Shown in pieces: positions 4,186-5,611 of a stretch of DNA of 5,611 bases. Both the position numbers and the translations under genes were made by a program. Position 1 is the first letter of the stretch; the number at the start of each line of letters is the position of its first letter. The notes below the pieces were generated by a model, which was not told the origin of the DNA, ran no database searches, and was given only the letters and a program-made list of their open reading frames with translations. The stretch is from Desulfobacteraceae bacterium (GTDB taxonomy: Bacteria > Desulfobacterota > DSM-4660 > Desulfatiglandales > Desulfatiglandaceae), in NCBI GenBank assembly GCA_030589225.1, contig JAUUWD010000124.1, positions 1-5,611 on the forward strand, given 5' to 3'.

Positions 4186-5611
4186 GAAAACTATTAGACG
4201 GAATTGCAGTTAGTGATTCCCGTGGTAATTCTGAAATTGAAATAAAGGGTCTTGCCTATGACTCTCGATCTGTAAAGCCAGGCTATTTGTTTGTTGCCCT
4301 CAAGGGACAGACAGAGGATGGCCATGATTTTATAAAAAACGCTCTTCAAAATGGCGCTGTGGCATTGGTTTTGGAGCAATCCAGATGGACAGATACAAAG
4401 GCTGCCATAGTTCAGGTCTCAAACTCCCGGGAAGCATTATCCAGGCTTGCGGTAAATTTTTACAATCGACCTTTCAACGGAATGACCCTGATCGGAATTA
4501 CAGGCACCAATGGCAAAACCACAAGCAGTTATGTGTTGGAATCTATCCTTTCCGCTGCCGGTGCCGTTCCTGGAGTTATCGGCACCATCAATTACCGGTT
4601 TTCGGGGCAAACCCTGGAAGCGCCAGTAACAACACCGGAATCCCTGGACCTTATGAGCACTTTGCGGAAGATGGCGGACGGGGGCGTTACAGATGTGGTC
4701 ATGGAGGTCTCTTCCCACGCGCTCCACCTGGGAAGAGTTAGGGACTGTCCTTTTCATGTCGGAGTTTTTACAAATATTTCAAGAGACCATCTGGATTACC
4801 ACAATTCAATGGAGGATTACTTTGAGGCAAAAAGCCTTCTTTTCCGGGGTCTTGGAGAAAAGGGGCCTCCTCATTTGACATGGGCGGTAATTAATGCGGA
4901 TGACCCTAAGGGAGAAGAGCTGATTGGGCTGACAAAGGCCAGGGTTATTACCTATGGCCTTGAAAAAGACCGTGACGTGAGAGCAGAAGGGATTCAGTTG
5001 ACCAGAAGCGGTATGACTGCCCACATGATAACCCCTGCGGGTGAAACAGATATCCATTCCTCGCTCATCGGCGACTTTAACATTTACAATATCCTGGCGG
5101 CTTCGGCTGCTGCCCTGTGTTTAGGGATTGATCTCAATGTGGTGGCCTCAGGGATCGCGCGCCTTGAAGGAGTTCCAGGTCGTTTGGAGTTGGTAAAAAA
5201 CAAGCAATCATTGGCGATTGTTGTGGATTATGCACACACGCCTGACGCCTTATTAAAGGCAATAAGCTCAGTAAAGCCTCTCACAAAGGGGAGATTGATC
5301 ACCGTATTCGGGTGCGGCGGTGATCGTGACAAAGGAAAGCGCAGGGAAATGGGCCGTGTGGCCGGAGAGCACAGTGATCTGGCCTTTGTTACTTCAGACA
5401 ACCCTCGGACTGAAGATCCTGCAGCCATTGCAGCGCAGATCGAGGAAGGTGTGCATGAATCTGGTCTAAAAAAGTTCGAGGGCACTTCTGATGAAGACTT
5501 TGCCGGACCGGGGTATATCCTTGAGCTGGACCGGGGCAAAGCCATCCAGTCGGCCATTGGATTGGCTCATGAAAGTGACCTTATCTTGATTGCCGGAAAA
5601 GGCCACGAAGA
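4176..5611 (+). CDS. murE: UDP-MurNAc-tripeptide synthetase MurE (meso-diaminopimelate type), 3' end beyond window
   Basis: MurE is the cytoplasmic ATP-dependent ligase that adds the third residue to UDP-MurNAc-L-Ala-D-Glu. The frame runs unbroken for 478 codons to the right edge, so only a short C-terminal piece is missing. Visible features are the N-terminal substrate domain with YDSRSVKPGYLFVALKG (28-44), the P-loop GITGTNGKTT (107-116), TTPESLDL (152-159), EVSSHAL (177-183), TNISRDHLDYH (199-209), a Lys at 219 where Mur ligases carry the carbamylated lysine, YAHTPDAL (352-359), FGCGGDRDKGKR (378-389), DNPRTEDP (408-415) and the terminal GKGHE. DNPR is the signature of meso-diaminopimelate specificity; Lys-adding enzymes differ there. 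ATG 4176 gives the usual MxLxxLLxGI start, but its Shine-Dalgarno is weak (GGA at 4165-4167). It lies 43 bp after ftsI in the same operon. Confidence 0.97.
   Translation, partial: MQLGKLLDGIAVSDSRGNSEIEIKGLAYDSRSVKPGYLFVALKGQTEDGHDFIKNALQNGAVALVLEQSRWTDTKAAIVQVSNSREALSRLAVNFYNRPFNGMTLIGITGTNGKTTSSYVLESILSAAGAVPGVIGTINYRFSGQTLEAPVTTPESLDLMSTLRKMADGGVTDVVMEVSSHALHLGRVRDCPFHVGVFTNISRDHLDYHNSMEDYFEAKSLLFRGLGEKGPPHLTWAVINADDPKGEELIGLTKARVITYGLEKDRDVRAEGIQLTRSGMTAHMITPAGETDIHSSLIGDFNIYNILAASAAALCLGIDLNVVASGIARLEGVPGRLELVKNKQSLAIVVDYAHTPDALLKAISSVKPLTKGRLITVFGCGGDRDKGKRREMGRVAGEHSDLAFVTSDNPRTEDPAAIAAQIEEGVHESGLKKFEGTSDEDFAGPGYILELDRGKAIQSAIGLAHESDLILIAGKGHE

Noticed and set aside
4385..4741. 118-residue + strand frame inside murE
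   Set aside because: It lies out of frame within the conserved murE coding sequence, which is unbroken with all its motifs.
2231..5557. Several minus-strand open frames of 60-109 codons opposite ftsI and murE
   Set aside because: All are antisense to strongly conserved genes and show no recognisable protein features.
1..5611. Search for a novel system, mobile element, CRISPR array or RNA gene
   Set aside because: Nearly all the sequence is accounted for by standard dcw genes with intact motifs; no foreign genes, element ends, arrays or tRNA-like folds were seen.

Overview
The window holds the 5' end of a dcw (division and cell wall) cluster, read entirely on the + strand: the end of an unidentified membrane protein gene, a non-coding stretch with a strong promoter and operator, then mraZ, rsmH (mraW), ftsL, ftsI and a murE that runs off the right edge. 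The organism looks like a diderm bacterium of the old Deltaproteobacteria (Desulfobacterota-type). Three things suggest this: the mraZ-rsmH-ftsL-ftsI-murE order, an FtsI with a C-terminal PASTA domain, and a MurE with the DNPR signature of meso-diaminopimelate ligases. The placement is inferred from gene content only; no species can be named.

Layout. Positions 1-132 are the C-terminal 43 codons of an upstream gene ending in a hydrophobic segment. Positions 133-343 have no convincing gene; they are AT-rich toward the right and contain several small inverted and tandem repeats. A near-consensus sigma-70-type promoter (TTGACA, 17 bp, TATAAG) lies at 344-372. It runs directly into four perfectly phased 10-bp repeats of AAGTGTCA (370-409), which are the likely binding site of MraZ, the product of the first gene. 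mraZ (420-857), rsmH (868-1803), ftsL (1806-2174) and ftsI (2171-4132) follow with gaps of 10 bp, 2 bp and a 4-bp ATGA overlap. murE starts at 4176 after a 43-bp spacer that contains an 18-codon mini-ORF overlapping both neighbours.

How the parts fit. The tight spacing indicates one transcription unit driven by the 344-372 promoter. MraZ probably represses that promoter by covering the -10 box and transcription start, so the operon's first product sets expression of the whole unit. RsmH methylates 16S rRNA. FtsL and FtsI are inner-membrane divisome proteins; FtsI cross-links septal peptidoglycan. MurE adds the third stem-peptide residue to the cytoplasmic precursor. murF, mraY, murD, ftsW, murG and murC would be expected beyond the right edge.

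This is a well-known gene cluster, not a new system. The parts most worth a second look are the regulatory DNA (the four-box operator, a possible fifth box one integral set of helical turns upstream, and a ribosome-binding site inside the operator), the atypical second DNA-binding motif of MraZ, and the ftsI-murE junction.
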